Positions 1-9,899 of a stretch of DNA of 28,394 bases are shown in pieces. The notes under the pieces are model-generated. The model saw only the letters and a program-made list of their open reading frames with translations. It was not told the origin of the DNA and did not search any database. A program made the position numbers and the translations under genes. The stretch comes from Chara braunii (Eukaryota > Streptophyta > Charophyceae > Charales > Characeae), in the NCBI GenBank assembly GCA_003427395.1, contig BFEA01000196.1, positions 352,186 to 380,579 on the forward strand, in the 5' to 3' direction. How positions within the stretch are numbered: position 1 is the stretch's first letter; each line of letters starts with the position of its first letter.

Positions 1-830
1 ACAAAGAAAACATAGAGTCAGAGACAGAAAGAGCGAAGTGAGATTCTTCATTGGGGTTGCTTCCTGACTTTTTTCGCGGGCGGAGCTGCGCTGGCTGCAC
101 CTGCTTGTCATAATACAAATTATTATTGGTACTATTGTTTGATTCTCGTCCGCGGGGTGAAAGACTATAATTAAAAACTAATTCATAAAAGTTGATAAAA
201 CCATCACTCCCTTTTACGACCGCTCTGGTTAACAGGACCATGAGGACGGGTGCAATATATTTGCTAGCCTAGCAAATGCTTTGCCCGGTGATGTATGTGA
301 GCAGGCCGACCCATACCATATGGCTGGCTGTGAGTACCACTTTCTGCATGTGTGAACTTCTTAAGCTCGTGTGACTGCCTGTTTTTTTTTTTTTTTTTGG
401 TATTTGCTTTCTTTGTTTTGGGGGGGTGGGGAGGAGAGGAGAGGTCAGGCCAGGGGATTCATTTAGTCATTTTCCATGTTCCACTTCTTGGATTCTTGTT
501 GGTGGCTGGTTGCAGGTGGGGCTTGGGAAGAAAAGCAGAAGTGATGAGAACATGATGCTTCTTCCACGATGATTTTGAAAGTTGAAATGATGAATGACAT
601 TGGGATTATTGATTACTATTCACCCCGAAGCTCACCTGGGAAAGGAGGAGGTTGGAGAGAGATGTAGAGCGGGGATGCATGGACAGAGTAAGGGAAGAGA
701 GAGAGGGAAAGGGAGAAGGGGAGAAGGCGGAGAGATTTGTGGTGGATGACTTTGTGGGAAGTCGCAGACATAAGTTTGTTGATAGCTATTACGATTTTGA
801 ATAGCTTATTTGCATTGCAGAGAATGAAAC
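1..830. other. Non-coding stretch with poly(T) and purine-rich tract
   Basis: No convincing coding exon is visible. A run of about 17 T near 381-398 is followed by GGTATTTGCTTTCTTT and then a G-rich patch near 420-440. The same T-run plus GGTATTT(A/G)CTTTCTTT recurs near 4021. Positions 640-735 on the plus strand are almost pure purine (GA-rich simple sequence). The only open frame here, 352-555, is hydrophobic low-complexity sequence that runs across the T tract and is not credible as a gene. Confidence 0.6.
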
Positions 831-837
831 AATTGTT

Positions 838-1035
838 TCAGGACAATAGGACAGATTAGTACTAGAGATGTTTCCATCCTAGTATTCTTGTCAACAGGAG
901 TATAGGACAATAGAACAGATAGATAGCTCCAGAGATCCTTCCGTCGTAGGAGAATAACGCCGGCGATTTCGTGATTCCATGGTCTTCAACTATGTCCTAT
1001 AGGACAATCCTATAGGAACAAACCTATAGGATCTG
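838..1035. repeat. Short duplicated motifs with three CCTATAGG palindromes
   Basis: An AGGACAATAGGACAGAT-like motif near 840 recurs in altered form near 903. Three copies of the 8-bp palindrome CCTATAGG follow at 996-1003, 1009-1016 and 1023-1030, with starts 13 and 14 bp apart. The function is unknown. This is either a worn micro-array or a cluster of sites for a dimeric DNA-binding protein. Confidence 0.55.
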
Positions 1036-1640
1036 TTGCAAGGAAATATGGAGAGCTATGGACGGCGGCCCGCAAATCCTAAGGCTTCTTCAGCATGGTG
1101 GTAGATGTTGTTTTTTTTTTTCGTTTTCTTTCTTTCTTTCGGCAATCGCCCCGCCATTCGCAGGGTTGTCATTCGCAGAAAGATCTGTTGATCTGATTGA
1201 ACCGGTTTGCAAGCGACGGCGTTCATCCTGTCCTGTCGACTCACGCCCGATCACACGACTGCTGCCACTTGTATTCTGTTCATTTGATTGAACCGATTGG
1301 CAAGCAGCCGTGCCCCCATGAAAATGATAAGTGGCGGCCTTGTTTCACTTTCGGCGGCCCAGTTTCATTTTCTGCAAAGCTTTTCACCAAGTGCTAGGTA
1401 TCGCTAGCTGCAATCGTATGTCATTTTTCGCTGCTAAGTGGAATAAATTTTGCGTTTTTTAATCATAAAGTTCTGCTTTAACTTTTAAGTTATCAATCGA
1501 AATGTTGGAGTTTGAAAACCTTCTGCACTTGGAATAGAACAACGGTAAGTTAACAAGCAGCTGACATATTGTTTTCAACGCAAACTCGTGCCTCTCAATG
1601 CCCGACGCCAAAATTTGCGGTTCTCAGATTTCTGTGAGAT
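1036..1640. other. No gene recognised; TTTC microsatellite
   Basis: A T-run followed by TTTC repeats lies near 1111-1140. Short open frames occur on both strands, but none resembles a known family or has exon-like boundaries. From 1400 to 1640 the DNA is AT-richer and featureless to my reading. Confidence 0.4.
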
Positions 1641-2160
1641 GTACAAAGTGCTATGTGCTATGTGGTATTAGTCACTCTGTACGATTTCTGTGAGAGTCTC
1701 AGCAGAAGTCAATAGTGCACCAGGACTTTGTGAGATGTGCTATGCGGTGCTAAGTGATATGTGCTATGTGGTGCTAAGTGATATGTGATATGTCCTGTGT
1801 GCCGCTCTGTACGGTCAGTCGCATCATCACCAGTTGACCTACAGTCTAAGCAGAAGTCGGTAATGCACTAGGACTCTGTGAGATGTGTGTGCTATTGGGT
1901 GCTAAGTGATATGTGCTATGTGCCGCGCTCTGTACGCTAAGTCGCATCATCACGGGTTGACCTGCTGTCTAAGCAGAAGTCAGTAGTGCACAAGGACTTT
2001 GTGAGATGTGCTCTGTGGTGCTAAGTGCTATTGTGCTATTGTGCTATTGTGCTATTGTGCTATTGTGCTATGTGCCGCTCGGTAGGCTCAGTGGCATTAT
2101 CAGAGGTTGACCTGCAGTCTCGGCAGAAGTCAGTAGTGCGCTATGTGAGATATGCTATGT
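1640..2160. repeat. Tandem repeat array, unit about 123-150 bp, with nested 8-bp microsatellite
   Basis: The marker word AGCAGAAGTC starts at 1701, 1849 and 1972, and the variant GGCAGAAGTC starts at 2122, giving spacings of 148, 123 and 150 bp. Each unit continues with a (C/G)TGTGAGATGTG-like block and with GTGCTATGTG-type words. The length differences come mainly from changing numbers of GTGCTA-type subunits. At about 2022-2070 the octamer TGCTATTG is repeated about six times in a row, which shows local slippage. The open frame over 2025-2369 is a by-product of the repeats. Confidence 0.8.
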
Positions 2161-2461
2161 GCGCAGTGCTATATGATTTTGTGAGATGTCGCAAACTTTG
2201 TGATTTTGAGAGACGTGACAAAGTATGTGCCTTTGTGAGATGTCACAGATTTTGTGACTTGTGGGATGCCAGAAACTTTGTGACTATGTGTGCGCACTCC
2301 AGAAAGCTGCCATGTGAAGAGAACCAGTCGCAAACAGACTCGTCCTGTGGAGCTCTACAAGACTTGTGATGCTAAGGGCGTAAGGGCGTACTCACACCAG
2401 GAGTTTTCCTACTGATCTGTGGACGTCATTATGGTCTTATGCATCCATTAACTGCTGTAAG

Positions 2462-2506
2462 TGCAGTCAGATTTTTTTTATTTTTTATTTTTTTTTGCAG
2501 TCAGAT
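2462..2506. mobile_element. T-rich tract flanked by an 11-bp direct repeat
   Basis: TGCAGTCAGAT occurs at 2462-2472 and again, without mismatch, at 2496-2506. The 23 bases between are only T apart from two A. This is the footprint expected of a retroposon inserted in the minus orientation and truncated almost to its poly(A) tail, with an 11-bp target-site duplication. The alternative is replication slippage around a T tract. I see no retroposon body. Confidence 0.55.
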
Positions 2507-2960
2507 ACTTCTAGGAAATTGCTCAAAGAGTTTAATCAACTTCAATCAAGTTTAATCAAGTTTAACGAGGTCCGCCTCGGTGTCAGAGGTGACTCCCCGC
2601 ACAGAGTAATTGGAGATCCACCACCTCAAGGGAATACCATATGACCTAATTGGCTACAAAGGTAGTACAAGTGGAATAAGCAATGATGACCCTTCAGCAG
2701 TGAAGCATGATGTCCTCGACGTTTGGCAGTGCTCGGTGCTATCGAACTTTGTGAATCGGGAAACACCTTTTGAGTTTGACACACTTGTTTTTCTTCCATG
2801 GAAATCTGTCCATTGAGATTGGAACAATACAGAGAAGAGTCGCAATGCCCCTCGCGCAGTTAACAACTACGAGAGCGATGAACCGATGAGGTACGCTCAC
2901 CTGGGTAATCCCTTTTGTTTCCGTAATGGCCTCCATAACCTGCAGATTTCTACTTCTGCT
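2507..2960. other. Unassigned stretch with weak open frames
   Basis: An open stretch on the plus strand (about 2610-2816, no ATG at its start) and overlapping minus-strand frames are present. The plus-strand translation has ordinary protein composition, but I recognise no family and see no matching splice sites. TTTAATCAA(G/C)TT-type words repeat near 2530-2565. Confidence 0.3.
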
Positions 2961-3696
2961 CATGGTACTGAGTCTACTGACTTTTCTGATTGATTTCGCC
3001 GGCTGTGCGAGAGCTCAGCACACTGTGGTTTGCCGCACTCCATAAACAAGACGATGCATGTGAAGGGCACCATGCTCAGGTCAGGTAATTGTAACCCCAT
3101 AAAGTCCTTGGCTCGCGCCATGACCACCGTTTTCCACTGACTGTGCGAGTTTGGTTTTGTATAGTTGGTGATCTCACAAGGAAATGCCCCACCACCACAC
3201 ACTACATACCCTAAGTTTGCGTTAGAAAAAAACTGCCAAGGCAAGAAAAAACCTACCAACCAATTTTCTCTTCTGACAACGTAAAAGTCCCACCACCATA
3301 ACTCTGAAATTGCCGGCAGCAGAGAAAGAAGCAAGGGAGCCTACTAAATCTCTCTTCAGCAATAAAGCATACATGCTGTCTCTCCCATAAGACCAAAGGG
3401 CCAGCAAACTGAAACTCAAGTACATAATGACAAAAAGCACCTATGTGTCCATTTGCCCAAGGCAGCTCTAAAATTTTGCATCCACAACAAGCAAACTGCA
3501 GTACACCCGAGCGGAAATGTACAAGCCTGAATTTTGAATTTTGCCGAGCCTGAAATTTGCTACCGGTATCACCACTTGGAAATTTGAGGGCGGTACCAAT
3601 TCCAGCCGCTGTGCTGGACCTGTTGGCAAAAGATGGATCGAAAAGGAGCGTGGTGTTTTCGCTCGGGGGAACACCCACAGGAGGGAGCGTCTGCAT
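2960..3696 (-). pseudogene. Possible decayed exon, family unknown
   Basis: Two overlapping minus-strand open frames (3696 down to 3253, and 3334 down to 2960) have balanced composition, unlike the surrounding simple sequence. The first begins MQTLPPVGVPPSENTT and includes SGVLQFACCG and LEFQFAGPLVLW. The latter loosely recalls the repeats of plant bulb-type (mannose-binding) lectins, but without the diagnostic QxDxNxVxY motif. The frames do not join, so this would need a frameshift or an intron. I regard it as unassigned possible coding debris, and chance open frames remain possible. Confidence 0.2.
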
Positions 3697-3739
3697 CTAG
3701 CACATCTCGGCTGCCAGATGCAGGTGCTTGATGAAAATT

Positions 3740-4180
3740 ATAGTTGATAATAATGAAAAACAGAGGACCGTTTTTGCCGCACACGAGATCCGCTCTGCAA
3801 GACTTAGGGTACCTTGTACAAAAAAAAAAAAAAAAAAAAAAAAATCAGAAGAAAAAAGGAGTCGCGCCACCTCCACTGTCTTCTGAGAGCTCTTCCGTCA
3901 AACGCTCCGGCGGCAAGCCGTTTATAATGCAACTGAATATGGCACACTTACTGTGCATGACATGCTAACAGATTCCCATGTGTTTCTTCAGCCGGCAGTC
4001 ACTCATAAAGGGTAAATCAGTTTTTTTTTTTTTTTTGGTATTTACTTTCTTTTAGGCCCGTGGACAAGGCAGGAGCACGTTAGTTTTCTGCGCCTGTATC
4101 AAGATGCAGAATGGCTGCGGATACAAACGAATGAAACAAGAAAAAACAAATCGTGAATCACTGCGAACTCTATCGCAGAG
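3740..4180. other. Poly(A) and poly(T) tracts, no gene
   Basis: A run of about 25 A lies at 3820-3844, and a run of about 17 T near 4021-4037 is followed by GGTATTTACTTTCTTT. The second repeats, with one substitution, the T-run unit near 381. The homopolymers suggest retroposon tails. No flanking target duplication was found for either. Confidence 0.5.
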
Positions 4181-5400
4181 GTGGACCAGCCGAGGGCATT
4201 TCTCGTTCGTGGTAGCATAGGGGGTACGCACGGTATTACGCCTCTATCGAACCCGCACGCGAATCTGCATCTTGGGGGGTTGAAGTCCCAAGCGCGACCC
4301 GTCGTCGATCGACTAGGACGCATCCCACACACCACGCGCACACCACATCAAAACAAAAATACACACACATACGCACGTACATATACAAATACAGAACGCC
4401 ACAAAACAAACAACGCGACAACACTCCTAGTCCCTTAGTAGCCATCTCATAACTTTCTGACGCGAAAATCGGATAAGCGTCTCGCGCGAGACTTAATATA
4501 AAATCGCGCGGACGCAAGGCTAACTCATATCGACTCGCACTGCAAACGTACGCAAGCGGTCGCAGTGATGGCGTACTATGTAGCACCCATATTCATGCGG
4601 TCCTCGTTAATCTCGAGAGTCGCATTCGACACTCAAGTGTCGTCTGACATGCGCCTTGAGGGTTAATCTCTCGACGCTGGACAACCGCCAAGTACGGTTG
4701 AGAACCACACCCTCTTCTGCACCCTGCGGAGAGTGGGTGGTACACAGGTTCATACCTGTGGTGGCAATCGTCTCTTATTGCCCTGGAGACCAGCTTCATC
4801 ATGTAGGGTCTGGGGAGAACTCAAGGGGTTTGACTTTGACAACGTTCAACCATAGAAATCTAAAAAGCAAAGAATAACAGGGGATCTTCCTCCTCTCTCA
4901 ACCACACGATCTGTTTAACCCTTACACGTGGTCCCAGTAGGCCGCGCGAAACACTCAAGTCATAAGTATATACATATGTAACTAAGGTTATTAATATAGG
5001 ACGATCACTTCTCACAGTCACAGTGGGCCTCCTCTCAGTCATATACATATGTATGTGAGCGCAGGCAGTCAAATCCAGAGTTCGAATCACCAAACATACC
5101 TGCAATCACATCAAAGATTCAACCAAAAAGTGCATACGCTACAAGGGGTCAACTTCAACCATTCTCTGCACTCACACCCCTTGCTTTTAGCCATACAAAC
5201 CTAACTTTTGTGCAACTCCTCAAAGTAAAATGCTCAGTATTTTTCTTTAAATGACCATTCAAATAAAGTCTGGGTGAAAACACAAGGCTAAAGCCTTTAG
5301 GTTGAGTGGCAAGAGTGGATTGGAGTTGAGTCGTAAACCGACGAATCGGCAACCGACCTGTTATCAGTGATAACAAAAGACGATCATGGTAGGATCAACG
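4181..5400. other. Non-coding, possible LTR or retroelement remnant
   Basis: There is no credible gene. An AC-rich patch lies at 4345-4400. Small inverted repeats are visible: CGACACT/AGTGTCG around 4629 and ACAGGT/ACCTGT around 4744-4759. ATATACATATGTA occurs twice (about 4970 and 5040). Such content could be an LTR or an untranslated part of a retroelement, but I see no protein-coding remnant and no paired ends. Confidence 0.3.
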
Positions 5401-6200
5401 TGAATCTAGCCCAAATTCTGAATCAATCGATCAAGAAGACCTGTAACACAAAACAGACCAATCCCCAAGCTAAAGTCATAGGTGTATGAAGAATAGAACT
5501 TCATAACACACTCCCACCCAAGATCCTTCTACAAACTAAGCTTAGGTTTGCCTCTAAGCAAGTGCCCAAAGAAAGGTAGACCTTGGTAGAGTCTCCTCTA
5601 TATAGAGTGAATTGCAAGAATCGCCATCTGTCAAAATATAAACTAACCTCTCTAAACTAAGAAAATTTCGGCAGCGCTTCACGTAGGAAAAGTGTCTTTC
5701 CAGAAATTATACAAAGCTAAGTTCAGAATCTACAGTGACTTTGATTTTTCAAAGTCTAAAGCACTCCCTTTAGAAAAGAAGCTGTTCCATATTTTTACGA
5801 AGTCAAAAAGTCAAAAAACATTAGACTCTGAAAAAGACAAAGTCTGACTAACTCCTTGATTTTGTAGAAATTTCGGCAGCGCTTCCCGTAAAGAAAGTGG
5901 CTTACCAAGATTTATACAAAGCCAAGTATAACAAAAGATCCCAGAAAATGCAGAAATTGACCTAAGAAAAAAACTTAGCTCAGAAAATGTAGGAATTGAA
6001 ACTAACTCCTATGGCTCTAGCACGTGGCGAGCAACTAAAGCATCTACCTATCAACCTAAAACTCAAACTAAGTAGTAGCCTCACTCAGTCACATGCAGGT
6101 CAAGCCACAAAGGTAAGTACTCTCACCATCCTCAGGTCAATCGGAACAAACAATAGTTCGTAGTCTTTCAATGATTTATCCCTTTACCCCTAGCTTACAT
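5400..6200. repeat. Direct repeat AAATTTCGGCAGCGCTTC, two copies
   Basis: AAATTTCGGCAGCGCTTC starts at 5663 and again at 5868 (spacing 205 bp). Each copy is followed by a similar block containing (A/C)CGTA, a variable stretch, then TATACAAAGC(T/C)AAGT. A partial third copy (GGTTTCGGCAGAGCTCCC) lies near 7159. I believe TTTCGGCAG-type words recur in plant retroelement untranslated regions, but that is memory, not a search. No gene is seen. Confidence 0.5.
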
Positions 6201-6213
6201 AGGGCATAAAGCT

Positions 6214-6870
6214 AGACCACCCAAATTTATGGAACATGTGTAGCTCAGTCATGGAGTATACACAAACACAGGGCACAACAACTTTTTCCTTCTTTGAGCA
6301 TATGACTAGGCCAACCTAGTCGCCCTGAACTGTTTGAATGTCCAAAATTTATATAATTATCTGCATTTAGTCTTTTGAGGTAGCATATAACTGAGCCGAT
6401 CATAATTAGCTCAAGACTCAGTCTGCCCCTTCGTGCCACAAGTTTGTTCTTAATTAGAGTACTCTCTTCAGTTGGTGATAAACTATAGTCAGACCACCCA
6501 AACTTATGGAACCCTGTCTGACTAGTCTGTTCATAGATAGAATAATAGTAAAATATAGCCAAGTTATAATCTTCTGGTTCCAGCATGTGCGAGGCGTTGG
6601 ACCAAGACCACCCAAATTAAGGAACATTTCTTGGTCCTCAACGCGGTTCATTTCTCTCAAAGCCAAGGCAAAAAAAAATCGACAACCCAAAGTGAACAAG
6701 ACCGCCAGACTACTCAAACTTATGGATTTGACTGACTCTTGAAAAGTCAATCGCAAGCAGCCCTCACAAGTTAGAGCAGCCAAACTACCGAAACTTATGG
6801 ATTTGACTGACTCTCCACACAATGCAAAAGAAAAACACAGCACTAGGTCTTTCCAAACTTATGGAACTGG
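6214..6870. repeat. Dispersed CAAACTTATGGA repeat, six copies
   Basis: The core CCAAACTTATGGAAC or a close variant occurs at about 6220, 6498, 6611, 6713, 6790 and 6853, all in the same orientation. Several copies are preceded by AGACCAC. The two copies at 6714 and 6790 extend rightward into TTTGACTGACTCT. Spacings are 50-280 bp, so this is not a simple array. On the minus strand the repeats give recurring peptides of the type SVKSIS(L/F)(S/G)SLA, which explains the minus-strand open frames at 6245-6843. I do not call a gene. Confidence 0.55.
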
Positions 6871-7550
6871 CCCTGCCTCTGGTTGACCCAGTCAAACATG
6901 CAATACTGCCTTCCTCCCATCCTTTCCCGAGATGCAACCCGACAATCTGCTTTCAGTCAGACAATGAAGCTGAAACTAACATTTTACATGCATTCCTTTA
7001 CTTGCTTTGGTTATGTCCTGAAGAGAAAACAAGAATCATAGGGGCAATCTCACGCATACATCAGCCAAACTAAGGGGAGATAAACAAACAAAGGTATAGT
7101 GGGGTCATATAGAAAAAAAAAATATACCTGTCAGTTCCTTGCCTCCAAAACCTCGCCGAGGTTTCGGCAGAGCTCCCACAATCGGTGGGTGGACTCCCCA
7201 CAGAGTCTTGATGCGGTCCTACGGGTGCAATCTCGCCTGCCGCCTTCCTCTCGTAACCAACAGACTAGACTTAAAGTGAGAATGGCAGAAGGAGAAAAGT
7301 TTGAGGCTCTCAGATCCAAGAATGTTGCTCTCAAACTCACAGGAGAGGGCCTTGTTATCTCGATTCTTCTGAGGGCCCCGCAATGATGGCCAAGTAACAA
7401 CCGCTTGGTCCTCTTCTGAACTCGAGTGTCGAAATCAATCCCCTGACGATCTCCCAAATCGCAACAATAACCCCCTACTTGTCTTGTCTGATCATTCCTC
7501 TGAATCCCAACACCTCCATTTAGCCCAATCGTTGTTGCACCACAGCCTGT
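6870..7550. other. No gene recognised
   Basis: Short open frames occur on both strands (for example 7099-7386 plus and 7131-7457 minus, overlapping each other), without family resemblance. An ACCTCG/CGAGGT hairpin lies near 7150-7162, next to the third TTTCGGCAG word. This is probably degenerate retroelement sequence. Confidence 0.3.
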
Positions 7551-7910
7551 ATCCGTCTTTAAACGCAGCAGCAGTACTCAGCTGCAGTCGATGGCAATAG
7601 CAGCACTCACCAGCGGTGGCCAACAGCAACAGTAGCAGTTCGTGCCTAGCCCGCAGCCGCAGCAACTTGTGCACAATATGCGGTAACCAGTAGCAGTGGT
7701 AGTCCGTGTCCAGACGCAACAGACAACAACAGCAGTATGCGCGCAGTACACGGCAACCAACAACAGGCAATGACTCGCGCACAATCAACCATGGCAACAG
7801 TTGCAATACACAGTTGTGGCCTGCAGCAGCCAACAACAGTTAGTAGCAGCCGACAGTACTCAACAGCAGCCAGCGACAACAACAATAACAACAGCAACCT
7901 TCCTTCGCGG
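7550..7910. repeat. CAG/CAA-rich trinucleotide region
   Basis: The plus strand is dominated by CAG, CAA and AAC triplets. In one frame it reads as a Gln-rich protein with in-frame stops (SGGQQQQ, stop, QFVPSPQPQQLVHNM and so on, to TQQQPATTTITTATF). It is either a decayed Gln-rich coding region or a degenerate trinucleotide microsatellite. On the minus strand it yields Leu/Cys-rich open frames that are by-products. Confidence 0.45.
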
Positions 7911-8640
7911 AGTTACCCCCAACCATAGCAGTCGCACCGCCTACAGATGCCGATTCTGCAGGCTAAAAATACCGCAAACACCCAGGTCACAGGCTACTGT
8001 CCCCGTAGACCGCCGTACGAACCAGGTACGTGCCTCGACTCCTCTTCCCTTCTCCCAGATGTATCAGACCGCCTATATGGCTTTGTACATCCAAGCGTTA
8101 TTGATACGGGCCACAATCATAACTAAGACGAAGAGCCTGAGCTACAGTCACAGTCGGAATTGAAAGTACGGCACTGGTGGTGATCACGATGACCCCCACC
8201 GTGGTCCATGATGACCAAATGCAAATGCCAAGATCAACACCACCAGGTAGGCGTACTATAGTTAGGAGCAGCAAGTTCACCTGGCCAAGCCCGGATTGCC
8301 CGACCTCGATGATCGGTCCGCATTCCCACGCATAGGTGAGCGCCGAAAACGCTGATGCCGAACTTGGTCAGAAGCCAGCAATAGCAGAGCGAGCACGTTC
8401 TCGATGACGAGTAATCCTCAATCGCGGCGATCTCAACGGAAGTGGTTGTAGTACTGGGCTGAAGCACATCACGACAGGCCACAGTCCGCTCCTTCTAACA
8501 TTGGAAAAACGGGAATGAACCTTCCCCTATACGCGGACAGATACAGTTCTTTTTCGAAACTCTCCCCCGGGCGCAGCCTCTAATACATGCCGCACTAACC
8601 GCACCCACCGATCCTAAAATCCGGGTTTACCACCGGATTC
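7911..8640. other. No gene recognised
   Basis: Mixed-composition DNA with short open frames (7801-8163 plus, 8234-8482 minus) and no recognisable domain, splice architecture or repeat. Confidence 0.3.
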
Positions 8641-9470
8641 GCCCGTCATGAAAACCCCAAAATACCACTCCCCTCACTTGATCCCTCCTGAGCAACTAGT
8701 CAAACCGACTAACTTTCACCCGCCATCTCCACTCTCCTCGACACTCTCCACGCAGCCACATTTTATCCTGTCTCTCACTTCACTCCGTCATTCGTCGTTC
8801 CGACTTCACCATCGTGTTCGCCCCGTTCCAACCCCCCTATTTAGCATCTTGAATCGCTATAGACAGTCAAGAAATATCTCATTGCCCATGTAGGCTTCAC
8901 TCCATTTTCTCTAACCCCATCGCTATCTCCTCACACACCTTTTTTTCACTAACCTCCTATTCTCTTAATCTACCACTAAATCCTTCATTACCGTTCGATT
9001 CGTCGAGGGTGAAAACCCCGGAATTGCATATTTTCTCTCTCGATTCCGCTCAGAATCGAGAGAGCCATGTCTCTTTGCCCGCGCCAACTCCTCTCTCCGC
9101 CATCTCTGTCTCATATGCATCGCGCCTGTCTTCACATCTAGGTTCACTCACATTCTATTTTCCCTCTACCACTCTCACACTTAACTCCGCTCACTTGAAC
9201 CATTGCTGTTTTCTCGTTGGCTTCGCTGTCCGTCTAACTTCCCGCGGATTTCCTTGTCCGCCAGCCCGTTCGTCGCTTCCTCCTACACTGCCAGGCTCCG
9301 CCCGTTGCCCCGGCTTACACTCCTCGCCCTCCGCCTATCACTCCCTGCCTCACCTTGCTATCCTAATGCCCGTCACCCGCTACGCTACCGCTCAGCCTGT
9401 TGCTGCGCAGCGCTGCCCGGCCCGCCCCCTTGTACCCCTGACCGACTGAACTGGGCCCAATTTACCTACT
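8640..9470. other. Pyrimidine-rich stretch with a 12-bp hairpin
   Basis: The plus strand is strongly C/T-biased. Open frames are Ser/Pro/Leu low-complexity and not credible as genes. CTCTCTCGATTC (9035-9046) and GAATCGAGAGAG (9053-9064) form a perfect 12-bp stem with a 6-base loop. GTGAAAACCCCGGAAT near 9009 echoes ATGAAAACCCCAAAAT near 8648, which suggests an old duplication about 360 bp apart. Confidence 0.5.
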
Positions 9471-9554
9471 TACGGGTCCCAGCGCGGCATGCTCACACTC
9501 GATCCTCTCACGGCAGACTCAAGGCTGGTGGGTGGTGGCCCCACGGCGGGTTCC

Positions 9555-9640
9555 TTCATCTAGAATCAAGCACTGGTCTGTATTCCAATGGCTCAATGGT
9601 ATACCCACTGAGCCAAACCCGTCAACCTCACTGCGGGTCT
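9555..9640 (-). repeat. Candidate tRNA-derived SINE fragment
   Basis: On the minus strand TGGCTCAGTGG (around 9605-9615) fits the RNA polymerase III A-box TGGCNNAGTGG. About 45 bases further, GCTTGATTCT resembles a mutated B-box (GGTTCGANNC). The A-box sits in a 25-bp imperfect palindrome at 9590-9614 with arms GGCTCAATGG and CCACTGAGCC, like a tRNA D-arm. No acceptor stem or full cloverleaf can be drawn, so this is not a tRNA gene. It is a weak SINE candidate. Confidence 0.2.
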
Positions 9641-9708
9641 TGAACTCAATCACCAAGTAAAGGCGAAAATTAAGGTAGTGTACCCGGGGTTGTTGCGTCG
9701 TCAACCTG

Positions 9709-9829
9709 CGTGGAGGTGGGGCGCGTGTTCTATCCCTTCCATGAAGGGTCATGCCTTGTCGTCAACTCTCTATGCCCGTCGAGTTCCCACCTCTACCACG
9801 TGGAGGTCGGGCGCGTGTTCTATCCCTTG
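9709..9829. repeat. 30-bp direct repeat, 90 bp apart
   Basis: CGTGGAGGT(G/C)GGGCGCG followed by TGTTCTATCCCTT occurs at about 9709-9738 and 9799-9828, with one difference. The sequence between copies is not visibly repeated further. Nothing indicates coding. Confidence 0.6.
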
Positions 9830-9899
9830 TGCACTCTATTTACCACACGAAAATCGCACCTTAGTCGAGGCCGATCTCCACACACGTGCGCCTGTCTTG

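Noticed and set aside
3468-3784. Further minus-strand frames overlapping the 2960-3696 region
   Set aside because: They compete for the same DNA with the longer frame and have no better features. Only the longest was kept, at low confidence.
4236-4586. Minus-strand open frame over the AC-rich patch
   Set aside because: Tyr/Val/Cys low-complexity translation of simple sequence, without exon features.
5060-5100. T-loop-like GAGTTCGAATC suggestive of a tRNA gene
   Set aside because: No matching acceptor, D or anticodon arms could be folded around it.
7492-7897. Leu/Cys-rich minus-strand open frames suggesting a membrane protein
   Set aside because: They are the reverse complement of a CAG/CAA-rich trinucleotide region and so hydrophobic by composition only.
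9009-9643. Two overlapping 146-codon open frames
   Set aside because: Both are Ser/Pro/Leu-rich translations of pyrimidine-biased DNA in different frames. No motif is present.
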